Assembly (NCBI RefSeq): GCF_009689005.1 | Contig: NZ_AP021879.1 | Location: forward strand, 5,737,724-5,801,723 | Length of the DNA: 64,000 nt | From: Desulfosarcina ovata subsp. ovata | GTDB taxonomy: Bacteria; Desulfobacterota; Desulfobacteria; Desulfobacterales; Desulfosarcinaceae | Direction: 5' to 3' | The notes under the pieces: model-generated | Seen by the model: only the letters and a program-made list of their open reading frames with translations | Told to the model about the DNA's origin: nothing | The model's database searches: none | Translations under genes and position numbers: made by a program | In this document: positions 41,710 to 50,028 of the stretch, in pieces | How positions within the stretch are numbered: the stretch's first letter is position 1 | Layout: each line of letters begins with the position of its first letter

Positions 41710-42387
41710 ATGAACAGAGACGATTCCCACTTTTCCCGCACGTTGATGACCGATTTGACGGTTTTTTTAGTAACCTTGACGGTTTGCAGTTTTTGCCTGA
41801 CGGCCGCCACAATGCTTTCCCGATCCACGCGATCGGCTCCGGATGTGTCCCCCAGGCTGGCCATGCCCCAACCACCGAACTGCCCTGAACTGGTACCCGA
41901 ACCCGAACGCACGTTGCCGGCGGCAGACAATCGGATCGCCGAGGCTCCGGATGGTGCGATACCGTCGTCCCGTCTCCCCTTTCACGGTATCATTACCCAA
42001 GTGGCCGGCCGTTACGAGGTGGACCCCAGCCTGGTTCGGGCCATCATTTTTGCAGAATCCGGTTATAATCCCCGAGCGAGGTCAGAAAAAGGGGCCCGCG
42101 GGTTGATGCAGTTGATGCCGGCGACCGCCAAGGCGCTGGGGGTTCAGGATGTTTACGATCCCAAAGAGAATATCGAAGGCGGCGTCCGTTACTTCAGGAC
42201 CCTTCTGGATCGCTTTGGTGGAGATGTTCAACTGGCCCTGGCGGCATACAATGCCGGTTCCCGCCACGTCAGAAACTATGCTGGCGTGCCGCCGTTCAAG
42301 GCGACACGGCGATACATCAAAAAAGTTCTCAAATTTCAGCATCAATTCAAAATGGAAAAAAGCTTCGGAGCCCGCCAGATGGCCTGA
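41710..42387 (+). CDS. Membrane-anchored lytic transglycosylase (SLT domain)
   Basis: A 225-residue murein-cleaving enzyme. One N-terminal transmembrane helix or uncleaved signal (residues ~12-33) is followed by a proline-rich linker and an SLT catalytic domain at ~95-215. The catalytic glutamate lies in IIFAESGYNPRARS. GARGLMQLMPATAKALGV and LALAAYNAGSRHV complete the family pattern. It probably faces the periplasm and trims peptidoglycan for growth or envelope machinery. It ends at a good terminator at 42417. Confidence 0.93.
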   Translation: MNRDDSHFSRTLMTDLTVFLVTLTVCSFCLTAATMLSRSTRSAPDVSPRLAMPQPPNCPELVPEPERTLPAADNRIAEAPDGAIPSSRLPFHGIITQVAGRYEVDPSLVRAIIFAESGYNPRARSEKGARGLMQLMPATAKALGVQDVYDPKENIEGGVRYFRTLLDRFGGDVQLALAAYNAGSRHVRNYAGVPPFKATRRYIKKVLKFQHQFKMEKSFGARQMA

Positions 42388-42416
42388 TCCAGCGATTTCA
42401 GTGGTTGTGAACAGCG

Positions 42417-42460
42417 GACCCGCAGCCCCCTTATGAAAAAGGCTGCGGGTCGTTTTGTTT
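42417..42460 (+). terminator. Intrinsic terminator after the lytic transglycosylase
   Basis: GACCCGCAGCC (42417-42427) pairs fully with GGCTGCGGGTC (42441-42451). The loop is 13 bases and GTTTTGTTTG follows, a canonical rho-independent terminator. Confidence 0.9.
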
Positions 42461-42537
42461 GTGGCCCCGACAAATCCTGTCCGCTGTCACGTTTTTCCCT
42501 TTTTTGAGCGCGTGTTTTCATGGTAAGGCTGCGGGCG

Positions 42538-43002
42538 ATGAGTAACACAGACCCTAAAAAAATAGGCACTCCTTTCTGGAAAACCAAGCCCTTGGACCAC
42601 ATGGGGCGAGACCAGTGGGAATCGCTGTGTGACGGTTGCGGCCGCTGCTGCCTGCAGAAGTTTCAGGATGGGAAAACCGGGAAAGTCACCTACACCTGGG
42701 TTTCCTGTTATCTGTTGGACACCCACACCTGCTGTTGCACCGATTACGGCGACCGTTCGACCCTGGTTCCCGATTGCCTGTTGCTGACGCCGAAAATGAT
42801 TCCGCGCCTGCGCTGGTTGCCACGAACCTGCGCCTATCGACGGCTGGCCGAAGGCAAAGACCTGGCTGCCTGGCATCCGCTGGTTTCCGGCGATGCGGAA
42901 TCCGTGCATCGGGCCGGTATATCGGTGCGAAACAAAGCCATTTCCGAAATTTATGTTCACCCGGAAGATGTTGATTTTTACGCCATCGGCTACCGATTAT
43001 GA
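42538..43002 (+). CDS. YcgN/UPF0260 family cysteine-cluster protein
   Basis: A 154-residue protein. FWKTKPLDHM and the cluster CDGCGRCCLQKF near residue 30, then VSCYLLDTHTCCCTDYGDRSTLVPDCL and MIPRLRWLPRTCAYRRLAEGKDL, are diagnostic of YcgN/UPF0260. The cysteines are thought to bind zinc or an Fe-S cluster; the function is unknown. An in-frame start at 42520 is possible, but MSNTDPKK at 42538 matches homologous starts. Two further CxxCxxCC-type proteins are encoded 2 kb away (44953-46348). Confidence 0.88.
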   Translation: MSNTDPKKIGTPFWKTKPLDHMGRDQWESLCDGCGRCCLQKFQDGKTGKVTYTWVSCYLLDTHTCCCTDYGDRSTLVPDCLLLTPKMIPRLRWLPRTCAYRRLAEGKDLAAWHPLVSGDAESVHRAGISVRNKAISEIYVHPEDVDFYAIGYRL

Positions 43003-43236
43003 CTGATTATAGGCGTATCGATCCATACTGGAAATCCGTTGGTTCGATTACGATCCTGTGCCGTGAATGAGGATTCCATTGGGGCTTGACTTCTGATCGG
43101 CATATGGTAAGAACAAGCCAACTTTTTCAATAGTGTGAATTAACCAGCTGAAACTAAAAGATATATACTTTATTCGCAAATAACCGGGGTGTCGGGTGGC
43201 CGTCCTATTGGTGGCCTGCGCGGAATGGAGCGGTAA

Positions 43237-44904
43237 ATGACGGGTGTGTTGATTACGACCCTCGGCGGGTTGGGCATGTTTATCCTCGGGATGAAAATGA
43301 TGACCGAGGGACTTCAGATGTCCGCCGGCAAACGGATCAAGGCGATATTGAGCGCCGTATCTTCGAACCGGGTGCTGGGTTGCCTGACCGGCACCGTGGT
43401 GACGGCAATGGTACAATCTTCATCCGCCGCCACGGTGATGCTCATCGGATTCGTCACCGCCGGGCTGATGACCCTGCAACAGGCCGTGGGCATGATTCTG
43501 GGGGCCAACATCGGCACCACGGTCACGGCCCAGCTGATCGCCTTTAAATTGAGCGCCCTGGCATTGCCGGCCGTCGCAACCGGTGTGGTGCTCAAATATT
43601 TTACCCAGCAGAAAAAAACGCGTTACATTGGTGATGTTGTTCTGGGGTTCGGCCTGCTGTTTTACGGCATGACCATTATGAAACATGGGCTTGCCCCGAT
43701 TAAAAGCGATCCCAACTTCCTGGCGTTTTTTACCAAATTCGATCCCAGCTCCATGGAGGGGCTGCTGTTGTGCGTTGTTGTCGGCGCCGGGCTGACGATC
43801 ATGGTACAGTCTTCTTCGGCAACCATCGGCCTTACCATGACGCTTGCCAGCCAGGGCTTGCTCGCCTTTCCCGGTGCCATGGCGCTGGTGCTGGGCGAAA
43901 ATATCGGAACCACGATTACCGCCGAGCTGGCCACGATTGGTTCCAACAATATCAATGCCCACCGTGCGGCACGGGCGCACACCATGTTCAACGTGATCGG
44001 GGTGACCCTCATGCTGTGTGTCTTCCCCATGTTCGTTAAACTGGTGGAGGCCGTGACCCTCTCCCTCGGTGCCGGTCCCGTGGACCAGGTTGTGGGTGAC
44101 GATCTGGTCAACGTTGGCCGGTATATCGCCAATGGTCACACCCTGTTCAATGTAATCAATGCGTCGTTTTTTTTGCTGGTGCTGCCCTGGCTGATCAAAG
44201 TTGCGATTCTGCTCTCTCCCAAAGAGGAGGAGGAGATCGACTACTATCGTCTGCCCAACTTCGGCGACCGGCTGATCGATACGCCCATTGCCGCCATTGT
44301 CGAGTCCCGCAGCGAGATTCTGCGCATGGCCGAGACGGCCAACTACACCTTCCGCAAAACCGTTAAACGGTTACAGGACCGGGATTATAAGAAGCTGGCC
44401 AAGTGGCGCAAGGTAGAGAACCATCTTGACGACATGCAACGGGAGATCCTGGCCTACCTGATCCGGATCTATCAGAGTGATGTGAGCGAATCCGAGGCCA
44501 AAGAAGTTTCCAGCCTGATGCGAATGACCAACAATATTGAACGGATCGGTGATTCGGTGGAGAACATTGCCCAGTCGATCGAGGACATGATCGAAGGCAA
44601 CCTCACTTTTACCGAGCGGGCCATGATCGACCTGGAATCACTGGTGGAGAAAGTCCTGGCGTTTATGGAACTGCTCACATCGGCCATGCATCAGCGCCCG
44701 GCCGACTTCATGAAACAGGCGGACAAACTGGAAAACGCCATTGACGCCATGCGGGAAAAATTCCGCGATGAACACATCCAGCGCTTGCGTTCCTGCGAAT
44801 GCGGTATCGATCAAGGATTGGTCTATGTCAGCCTGCTGACCAATCTGGAGAAGATCGGTGACTATTGCTTCAATATCGCCGAAGCGGTGGCCGGAAAAAA
44901 ATAA
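43237..44904 (+). CDS. Na+/phosphate cotransporter family protein with PhoU-like domain
   Basis: A 555-residue protein. Two inverted-repeat Na_Pi_cotrans modules (residues ~5-150 and ~165-310) each carry the QSSSA motif (VQSSSAATVMLIGFVTAG; VQSSSATIGLTMTLASQGL). About eight transmembrane helices precede a cytoplasmic helical PhoU-like domain (residues ~345-550). It imports phosphate with sodium, or exports it in some homologues. GGAGCGGTAA precedes the ATG. It stands alone and is convergent with the cysteine-cluster genes. Confidence 0.94.
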   Translation: MTGVLITTLGGLGMFILGMKMMTEGLQMSAGKRIKAILSAVSSNRVLGCLTGTVVTAMVQSSSAATVMLIGFVTAGLMTLQQAVGMILGANIGTTVTAQLIAFKLSALALPAVATGVVLKYFTQQKKTRYIGDVVLGFGLLFYGMTIMKHGLAPIKSDPNFLAFFTKFDPSSMEGLLLCVVVGAGLTIMVQSSSATIGLTMTLASQGLLAFPGAMALVLGENIGTTITAELATIGSNNINAHRAARAHTMFNVIGVTLMLCVFPMFVKLVEAVTLSLGAGPVDQVVGDDLVNVGRYIANGHTLFNVINASFFLLVLPWLIKVAILLSPKEEEEIDYYRLPNFGDRLIDTPIAAIVESRSEILRMAETANYTFRKTVKRLQDRDYKKLAKWRKVENHLDDMQREILAYLIRIYQSDVSESEAKEVSSLMRMTNNIERIGDSVENIAQSIEDMIEGNLTFTERAMIDLESLVEKVLAFMELLTSAMHQRPADFMKQADKLENAIDAMREKFRDEHIQRLRSCECGIDQGLVYVSLLTNLEKIGDYCFNIAEAVAGKK

Positions 44905-44952
44905 ATTCGGATGTTGCACCATTGGGTCAAATCCATGCTTGCTGCTGGCGGG

Positions 44953-45729
44953 TCAGATGCGGATATTGGGTGAGGCAATTCCCCAGACGAAATAGCGAAT
45001 CCATTCAAAACCGAAAAGCATCAATTCGCGGTCGTTGATGCGCCACTTTTTCGCCAGATTTTTTTTTATCCGATAGCGCTTCAAAAAACTGCTCTGGAAC
45101 ACAAACTCCCGGAATCGATCAATATTATATGCCGCCATGAAGGCCATTTTGCCTTTGGAGCTGTTCATACCGGCGCTACCCCAGGGATTCTTCTGAAAAA
45201 GGGATTTGATTTCGGCCCATTGTGCCGTCATCTGGTTGTAGGTGGCCGCGTCTTGGTCATCGGCCCACCCGCGGAGGGTCCAGGTCTGGTTTTCGTGTTG
45301 TCCCTGACAAAAATCCGGAGGACGGAAGAAGCTGACCCTTTCCGATTGACCCTGTCCCCTGAACAAGATGCCATGTTCGACCGGAAAAGTCCGGCAGGTA
45401 TCGGGGCGGTCCGGGTACACCGTGCAGCCCGCCGAACTCAGAAAAGGGCAGGTCCGGGTTTCGTTGTCCGCCATGCGCAGCAGGACGTCGGGAAAATGGT
45501 TGCCCTCGCGCAGAATCACATCCACGTGGGTTTCAAGAAACTGGTCGGCGTCTAGGCCGAGTGCCTTTTTTAAACGCACCACATCATACGGATAAAGGAA
45601 CAGGTTCAGATTGCGGCAGCACCGGTTAAAGCAGCTCAAATCCTTGTGACAGCGAAATCGGAACGTGTCGGTCGGCTTGAGCCGGGTGCCCGGCAGCTTT
45701 TCTATGGTTTCGGGATCAATGGATTTCAT
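44953..45729 (-). CDS. YkgJ-type cysteine-cluster protein (CxxxCxxCC family)
   Basis: A 258-residue protein with the N-terminal RCHKDLSCFNRCCRNLNLFLYPYD pattern (near residues 22-45) and the later CPFLSSAGCTVYPDRPDTCRTFPV. These are the paired cysteine blocks of the YkgJ/UPF0153 family, which probably bind zinc or Fe-S. Function unknown. ATG 45729 overlaps the stop of the upstream cysteine-cluster gene by 14 bases; the longer open frame to 45954 is an artefact. The two genes form an operon. Confidence 0.88.
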   Translation of the reverse strand: MKSIDPETIEKLPGTRLKPTDTFRFRCHKDLSCFNRCCRNLNLFLYPYDVVRLKKALGLDADQFLETHVDVILREGNHFPDVLLRMADNETRTCPFLSSAGCTVYPDRPDTCRTFPVEHGILFRGQGQSERVSFFRPPDFCQGQHENQTWTLRGWADDQDAATYNQMTAQWAEIKSLFQKNPWGSAGMNSSKGKMAFMAAYNIDRFREFVFQSSFLKRYRIKKNLAKKWRINDRELMLFGFEWIRYFVWGIASPNIRI

Positions 45730-46348
45730 ATCGGGTGTCCGTGAAGGATTCCAGCATTTCGGCGATGGTGAGCCGGATTTTATCGGTATATTGCACCTGG
45801 TTGCGTAACGTTTTTTCCAGAATTGCCATTTTTCGGTAAAATGGCGTGCGGTCGAAGGGAATATAGTCGGTCCTGCCCTGGTTGCGGCACTGTTCAAAAA
45901 ACGCATCACACCCCGGGCTGCGGGCGACCCGGCCGCCGGGGGGGTGCAACTCATGGGGAATGCCGTGAAGTCGGCAGATCATGGGCCGGTAGGCGTAGAG
46001 CCGGCATCGACCGTCCTCGTTGAGCGGGCACATGATACGCAGCGACCGGCCTTCGCGGTCGGCCCTGGCCAGCCGGCGGTTGACCGTCCGGGCTTGTTCT
46101 CCAACTGCCATGCGTGCGTCGATGGAAAGCGTACGGACCCCTTCCAGCAGGTAGAGCCGTTCCAGCAGGGTGTGGTGGTAAAAGCGGGTCAGACAGCAGT
46201 TGTCCTTACAGCCGTTGCATTTGAACCCATACCGGGTGGCAACGGCGTCGTAAGCCCGGTCCATCTCCTGAAACAGGTTTTGCAGTTCATCCAGCAGCGG
46301 CAGATAATGTTCTCGCAGGGGGGAAAAACGGTCGGGGGACAGTTGCAT
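45716..46348 (-). CDS. YkgJ-type cysteine-cluster protein
   Basis: A 210-residue protein. The first cluster is GFKCNGCKDNCCLTRFYHHTLLE near residues 43-65. The second is CPLNEDGRCRLYAYRPMICRLHGIPHELH near 110-135, with CDAFFEQC following near 148. This matches the CxxCxxCC (YkgJ/UPF0153) domain, function unknown. It lies between dgt and a related cysteine-cluster gene, all on the minus strand with short gaps, suggesting one transcript. Confidence 0.88.
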   Translation of the reverse strand: MQLSPDRFSPLREHYLPLLDELQNLFQEMDRAYDAVATRYGFKCNGCKDNCCLTRFYHHTLLERLYLLEGVRTLSIDARMAVGEQARTVNRRLARADREGRSLRIMCPLNEDGRCRLYAYRPMICRLHGIPHELHPPGGRVARSPGCDAFFEQCRNQGRTDYIPFDRTPFYRKMAILEKTLRNQVQYTDKIRLTIAEMLESFTDTRYEIH

Positions 46349-46365
46349 GATTCTTGAATCGGACC

Positions 46366-47421
46366 TCAGACGGTGGGTGACGGAAAAAAATTTTTCCGGT
46401 AAAGGTCAAGGGCATAGCGGTCGGTGATGCTGGCGATAAAATCGCACACCACCTGCTCGCGGGGCTCGCCGTTGTCCAGGCAGCCGTCAATGCCCATACG
46501 GGACAGTTCGGCTTCGAGAGCCGCCGGGTTGTCTATCAGATACCCGTAAAGTTCGGCAAGAATTTTCTTGGCCTTGATAAACTCCCGGTGGACCCGGTGA
46601 CTGCGGTAAACATTCTGGTAGAGAAAAGCGCGCAGCGTGGTCATGGCATTGAAAACCTCTTCACTCATGTCCAGTCGCAGCTCGCCGTTTTCCGCCCGGC
46701 TGGAAAAGACCAGGTCTCGGATCATGGTGGTGGCCCGCTCCTGGTGGGTACGGCCGATCACCCGGATGCAGACCTCGGGCACCTGTGACTCATGGATGAC
46801 GCCGCTGCGAATGGCATCGTCCAGATCATGGTTCAGGTAGGCCATGATGTCGGAAACGCGAACGACGCGCCCCTCGTTGGTGAAGGCCAGTTCGTCGGGA
46901 TTGTCGGGAAGGATTTTGCCGTATCCTTTGGAGTGTTTGACGATGCCGTCACGCACTTCGTGGGTCAGGTTCAACCCCCTGCCGTTGTTTTCGATCACAT
47001 CAACCACCCGAAGGCTTTGACGGTGGTGGGAAAACGCCGGTGAATGAATTTCCTGCAGAACCGTTTCTCCGCCATGGCCGAAGGGGGTATGCCCCAGGTC
47101 GTGGCCCAGGGCGATGGCTTCGGTCAGATCTTCATTGAGAAACATGGCCCGGGCAATGGTCCGCGCGATCTGGGCGACCTCCAGGGTATGGGTCAGCCGG
47201 GTGCGGTACTCGTCGCCCAGGGGATTGAGGAAAACCTGGGTCTTATGCTTCAGACGTCGGAATGCATTGGAGTAGACGATCCGGTCGCGATCCACCTGGA
47301 ATACGGTGCGAATGGGGCAGGGGGCTTCCACCCGTTTGCGGCCACGGCTCTGGGCACTCAGGCAGCCGAACGGGGACATGAAATTCTGTTCGCGTTTTTC
47401 GAACTGCTCGCGGAGATTCAT
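46366..47421 (-). CDS. dgt: Deoxyguanosinetriphosphate triphosphohydrolase-like protein
   Basis: A 351-residue HD-domain dNTPase that splits dNTPs into deoxynucleoside and triphosphate. Metal ligands are visible in TRLTHTLEVAQIARTI (histidine near residue 68) and in the HD pair GHDLGHTPFGHGGE near 105. RVVRVSDIMAYLNHDLDDAI follows near 205. The start at 47421 (MNLREQFEKRE) gives the usual length; upstream codons to 47454 lack support. It is followed 17 bases later by the cysteine-cluster gene, and the MITE-like copy 2 lies 82 bases upstream. Confidence 0.92.
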   Translation of the reverse strand: MNLREQFEKREQNFMSPFGCLSAQSRGRKRVEAPCPIRTVFQVDRDRIVYSNAFRRLKHKTQVFLNPLGDEYRTRLTHTLEVAQIARTIARAMFLNEDLTEAIALGHDLGHTPFGHGGETVLQEIHSPAFSHHRQSLRVVDVIENNGRGLNLTHEVRDGIVKHSKGYGKILPDNPDELAFTNEGRVVRVSDIMAYLNHDLDDAIRSGVIHESQVPEVCIRVIGRTHQERATTMIRDLVFSSRAENGELRLDMSEEVFNAMTTLRAFLYQNVYRSHRVHREFIKAKKILAELYGYLIDNPAALEAELSRMGIDGCLDNGEPREQVVCDFIASITDRYALDLYRKNFFPSPTV

Positions 47422-47502
47422 GGCGTTCCGGTTGTGATTTTTCAATCCGTGCATTATTATAAATGCAACATTTATTCACAGACCAAAAGCTTTGTAAAGG
47501 GC

Positions 47503-47608
47503 TATAGCGTTTAAGATAATGTTTTTGGCAAGGCCAGAGGGAGGAAGCCGTATTGCAATACTGCGACGACCGATAACGCAGCCCAAAAACATTCTCTTGA
47601 ATGCTATA
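47503..47608. repeat. MITE-like element, copy 2 (reverse orientation to copy 1 at 30223)
   Basis: Ends at 47503 (TATAGCGTTTAAGATAATG) and 47608 (complement of TATAGCATTCAAGAGAATG) are inverted repeats. Read on the minus strand, the interior repeats copy 1 with small differences (GGGCTGCGTTATCGGTCGTC, GGCTTCCTCCCTC, GGCCTTGCC). It lies between the divergent dgt and HsdR_N-domain genes. Confidence 0.82.
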
Positions 47609-47706
47609 TATGAGTGCCGGGCTGGAATCACCCGGGGCGTGGCGACGCGGATCGGACGGGTAAAAACAGCGTTTTATTGGCTGCCGGCAGGCCGGAAGGT
47701 GAAACT

Positions 47707-48261
47707 ATGGGTGGACATCATTTAATATTGGGGACCCTGCGGGATTTCATCACCGATGACGTGGTGGACGATACGCATGATGAGCGCTACCGTCAGAAAA
47801 TCGCCCGTTTTCTGGTTTCCGAGAAAGGATATCGGAAGGCGGAGATCCATCCGCACCACCCGCTTGTGGTCGCGGCGGGCGATCGCCGGGGGCGCCTGTG
47901 GGTCGACTATACGGTAACGGTTGACGATCGGGCCTTAATGGTGATTAAATACGCGCCTGGGTCGCTGGTGACCCGTCACCGGTCCACGCTGGCCATTTCG
48001 CGCCTGGTTGCATCCTATCAGATTCCCGTGGTTGTCGTGACCAATGGGGAGGATGCCGATATCCTCGACGGTGAGCAGGGCCGGATGGTTGCCTCCGGGT
48101 TTGATCGGATTCCCTCTCGGGCGGAATTGCTTGATCGACTGGAAATGACGGTCTTTTCACCCATTTCGACAAAACGGGCGGAAATGGAGGCCAGAATTGT
48201 TTATGCCTTTGAAATCGATGGCGGTTGTCCCTGTGACGATACCGCATGCAGGATCGCATGA
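47707..48261 (+). CDS. Stand-alone type I restriction HsdR_N-like (nuclease-fold) domain protein
   Basis: A 184-residue protein resembling the HSDR_N_2 domain (PD-(D/E)XK-like fold): QKIARFLVSEKGYRKAEIHPHHPL, then RGRLWVDYTVTVDDRALMVIKYAP with VDY and VIK placed like the D..ExK residues, and IPVVVVTNGEDADILDGE. The E of the usual ExK is replaced (MVIKYA), so nuclease activity is uncertain. No hsdM/hsdS or helicase is nearby. ATG 47707 has AAGGTG upstream. It overlaps the deaminase gene and is probably coupled with it, which does not resemble a restriction locus. Confidence 0.7.
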   Translation: MGGHHLILGTLRDFITDDVVDDTHDERYRQKIARFLVSEKGYRKAEIHPHHPLVVAAGDRRGRLWVDYTVTVDDRALMVIKYAPGSLVTRHRSTLAISRLVASYQIPVVVVTNGEDADILDGEQGRMVASGFDRIPSRAELLDRLEMTVFSPISTKRAEMEARIVYAFEIDGGCPCDDTACRIA

Positions 48262-48791
48262 AATCGGAAGTGGGGGGAGAAAAAGATACCCAATTCATGT
48301 CGGCGGCGCTTGAAATGGCCGAAGTGGCCTTGGCGCAGGGTGATTTCCCCGTGGGATGTGTGGTCGCGGGTGGTTCGGTGATCGTTGCCCGGGCTAGGCG
48401 AACGGGAACGGCGGATGGACCGACCAATGAAATCGATCATGCCGAAATTAACACCCTCAGAAGCCTTTACGCCGACGCGCCTGACGTCGACCGCACCCAA
48501 CTGACCCTCTATTGTACGATGGAGCCCTGCTTGATGTGTTTCGCGGCGATTTTGCTCAGCGGCATCGGTCGGGTCGTCTACGCCTACGAAGATGTCATGG
48601 GGGGGGGGACGGGATGCGACCGATCCGGTTTGCCGCCCCTGTATCGCGATGCACAAATAACGGTGATCTCCGGGGTGATGAGAAACGAGAGCCTGGTGCT
48701 TTTTCAGCGGTTTTTCGCCGGTTCGGGAAATGCGTACTGGGCGGACAGCCTGCTGAGTCGCTACACATTGGATCAGGCGGTGGCGCCGTAA
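48258..48791 (+). CDS. Nucleoside/cytidine deaminase family protein (TadA-like)
   Basis: A 177-residue zinc-dependent deaminase. The zinc site is HAEI (near residue 62, histidine plus the catalytic glutamate) with MEPCLMCFAAILLSGIGRVVYA (two cysteines near 97-100). An N-terminal helix with ALAQGDFPVGCVV precedes them. It is similar in plan to tRNA adenosine deaminase and guanine deaminase; the loops do not let me assign the substrate. ATG 48258 overlaps the previous stop (ATGA); 48246 is an alternative start. Confidence 0.86.
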   Translation: MKSEVGGEKDTQFMSAALEMAEVALAQGDFPVGCVVAGGSVIVARARRTGTADGPTNEIDHAEINTLRSLYADAPDVDRTQLTLYCTMEPCLMCFAAILLSGIGRVVYAYEDVMGGGTGCDRSGLPPLYRDAQITVISGVMRNESLVLFQRFFAGSGNAYWADSLLSRYTLDQAVAP

Positions 48792-48871
48792 ACGGATTTT
48801 GTGCGGTTTCCCATTTTATTCTTGCATTTATAAAAATCGTCATATATTGAAATAAAGTTTAGTATTGGATC

Positions 48872-48892
48872 CCTGTTCGGTTGTCGAACAGG
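48872..48892 (+). promoter_or_regulatory. Leader hairpin upstream of infC, possible attenuator
   Basis: CCTGTTCG (48872-48879) pairs perfectly with CGAACAGG (48885-48892). Eight bases later comes a T6 run inside CGGATTTTTTCCG. Upstream, TTGCAT (48822-48827) with TATATT (48843-48848) is a candidate promoter. The structure lies in the 5' leader of the infC-rpmI-rplT operon, which is autoregulated in other bacteria; terminator-type attenuation here is inference. Confidence 0.45.
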
Positions 48893-48968
48893 TAACGGAT
48901 TTTTTCCGATCTGCCGGCGGTCCGCAGAATCGAGACAGTAAACATACAGGGCTTCAGGAGGTGAAAGC

Positions 48969-49514
48969 ATAGCTGGTCCCAGACATACACAAATGAACAG
49001 GACTCGCCCCGATACCACGCGAATCAATCAGGGTATCCGAGTCAGAGAAGTTCGTCTGATTGATCCGGAAGGCAACCAGGTGGGAGTCCTTCCAATTCAT
49101 CAGGCGCTGGCCAAAGCTAATGATTATGGTTTGGATCTCGTCGAAATTTCGCCGACGGCGAAACCGCCGGTATGCAAGATTATGGATTACGGGCGGTTCA
49201 AGTACGAGCAGACCAAAAAGCAGCAAGAGGCCAAGAAAAAGCAGACCACTTTTCAGATCAAGGAGATCAAGGTCCGGCCGAAGACAGGCGACCATGATCT
49301 TGGGACGAAAATGGGGCATATCCGTAAATTCCTTGATCGGAAGGACAAAGTCAAGGTCACTGTGATGTTTCGGGGGCGTGAAATTACGCTTTCAGATCGC
49401 GGCAGAGCGTTGTTGCAGCACATTGCGACGGAACTGGAAGACATTGCCGTTGTAGAGCAATATCCCAAGTTCGAGGGGCGAACCATGATGATGGTACTGG
49501 CGCCCAAAACCTAA
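48969..49514 (+). CDS. infC: Translation initiation factor IF-3, starting at a rare ATA codon
   Basis: IF-3 of 181 residues, which binds the 30S subunit and proofreads start codons. The N-domain is RINQGIRVREVRLIDPEGNQVGV, a helical linker contains QQEAKKKQTTFQIKEIK, and the C-domain has RKFLDRKDKVKVTVMFRGREI. The first ATG in frame is 48993, but it has no ribosome-binding site. A perfect AGGAGGTGA (48956-48964) points to ATA at 48969, which gives the N-terminus IAGPRHTQMNR, the usual infC style. infC of many bacteria uses ATT/ATA/ATC starts for autoregulation, because IF-3 rejects them. rpmI and rplT follow. Confidence 0.93.
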   Translation: MAGPRHTQMNRTRPDTTRINQGIRVREVRLIDPEGNQVGVLPIHQALAKANDYGLDLVEISPTAKPPVCKIMDYGRFKYEQTKKQQEAKKKQTTFQIKEIKVRPKTGDHDLGTKMGHIRKFLDRKDKVKVTVMFRGREITLSDRGRALLQHIATELEDIAVVEQYPKFEGRTMMMVLAPKT

Positions 49515-49587
49515 CGGAGAAACATGCCGGCCTGCCTGGGAATGCCGGACGGGCCCTACTTATTCGAGCGATCATTTTTAACCTGCT

Positions 49588-49615
49588 GGCGTGAACGCAT
49601 GTTTCCGTTCACGCC
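49588..49615 (+). promoter_or_regulatory. Stem-loop between infC and rpmI
   Basis: GGCGTGAACG (49588-49597) pairs perfectly with CGTTCACGCC (49606-49615), followed by ATCGGTTTTTG. A second stem CGGTTTT/AAAACCG can form just after. It is a plausible partial terminator or ribosomal-protein leader in the 219-base gap, where L20-type autoregulation operates in other bacteria. Confidence 0.45.
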
Positions 49616-49733
49616 ATCGGTTTTTGAAAACCGGCCTATGCCGTGATGACCGACACCGTTCCGGTTGCCAGTTGCCGCTTTGATGCGAAAGATTTGTAGA
49701 AAATATAAATAAATTTGTTCAAGGAGAGGAACC

Positions 49734-49931
49734 ATGCCAAAAATCAAAACCAACCGGGCGGCTGCCAAACGGTTTAAAAAAACCGGTTCCGGTGGATACT
49801 CGTTTTCCAAGTCCCATCACAGTCACATCCTGACCAGCAAGACACGGAAACGGAAACGCTCCCTGAAAAAAGCCCAGATGATTAAAAAGAGCGATATGCG
49901 CGAAGTCAGGCTGCTGTTGCCCAACGGGTAA
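49734..49931 (+). CDS. rpmI: 50S ribosomal protein L35
   Basis: A 65-residue basic ribosomal protein of normal length. It shows MPKIKTNRAAAKRFKKTGSG, the SKSHHSHILTSKTRKRKRSL core and the LLLPNG end. AAGGAGAGG precedes the ATG. Second gene of the infC-rpmI-rplT group. Confidence 0.98.
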   Translation: MPKIKTNRAAAKRFKKTGSGGYSFSKSHHSHILTSKTRKRKRSLKKAQMIKKSDMREVRLLLPNG

Positions 49932-50028
49932 AGGGCGGTAAACCAGTTATTTCACGGCAGGTGTACCCGTTGGCGGCATTGTACCCGCTGCCGTCGGTAT
50001 GCCCATTTGCCGGCAAGGAGATGAGATC

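Noticed and set aside
47707..48261. Type I restriction-modification locus
   Set aside because: Only an HsdR_N-like domain is present; no hsdM, hsdS or helicase domain is nearby.
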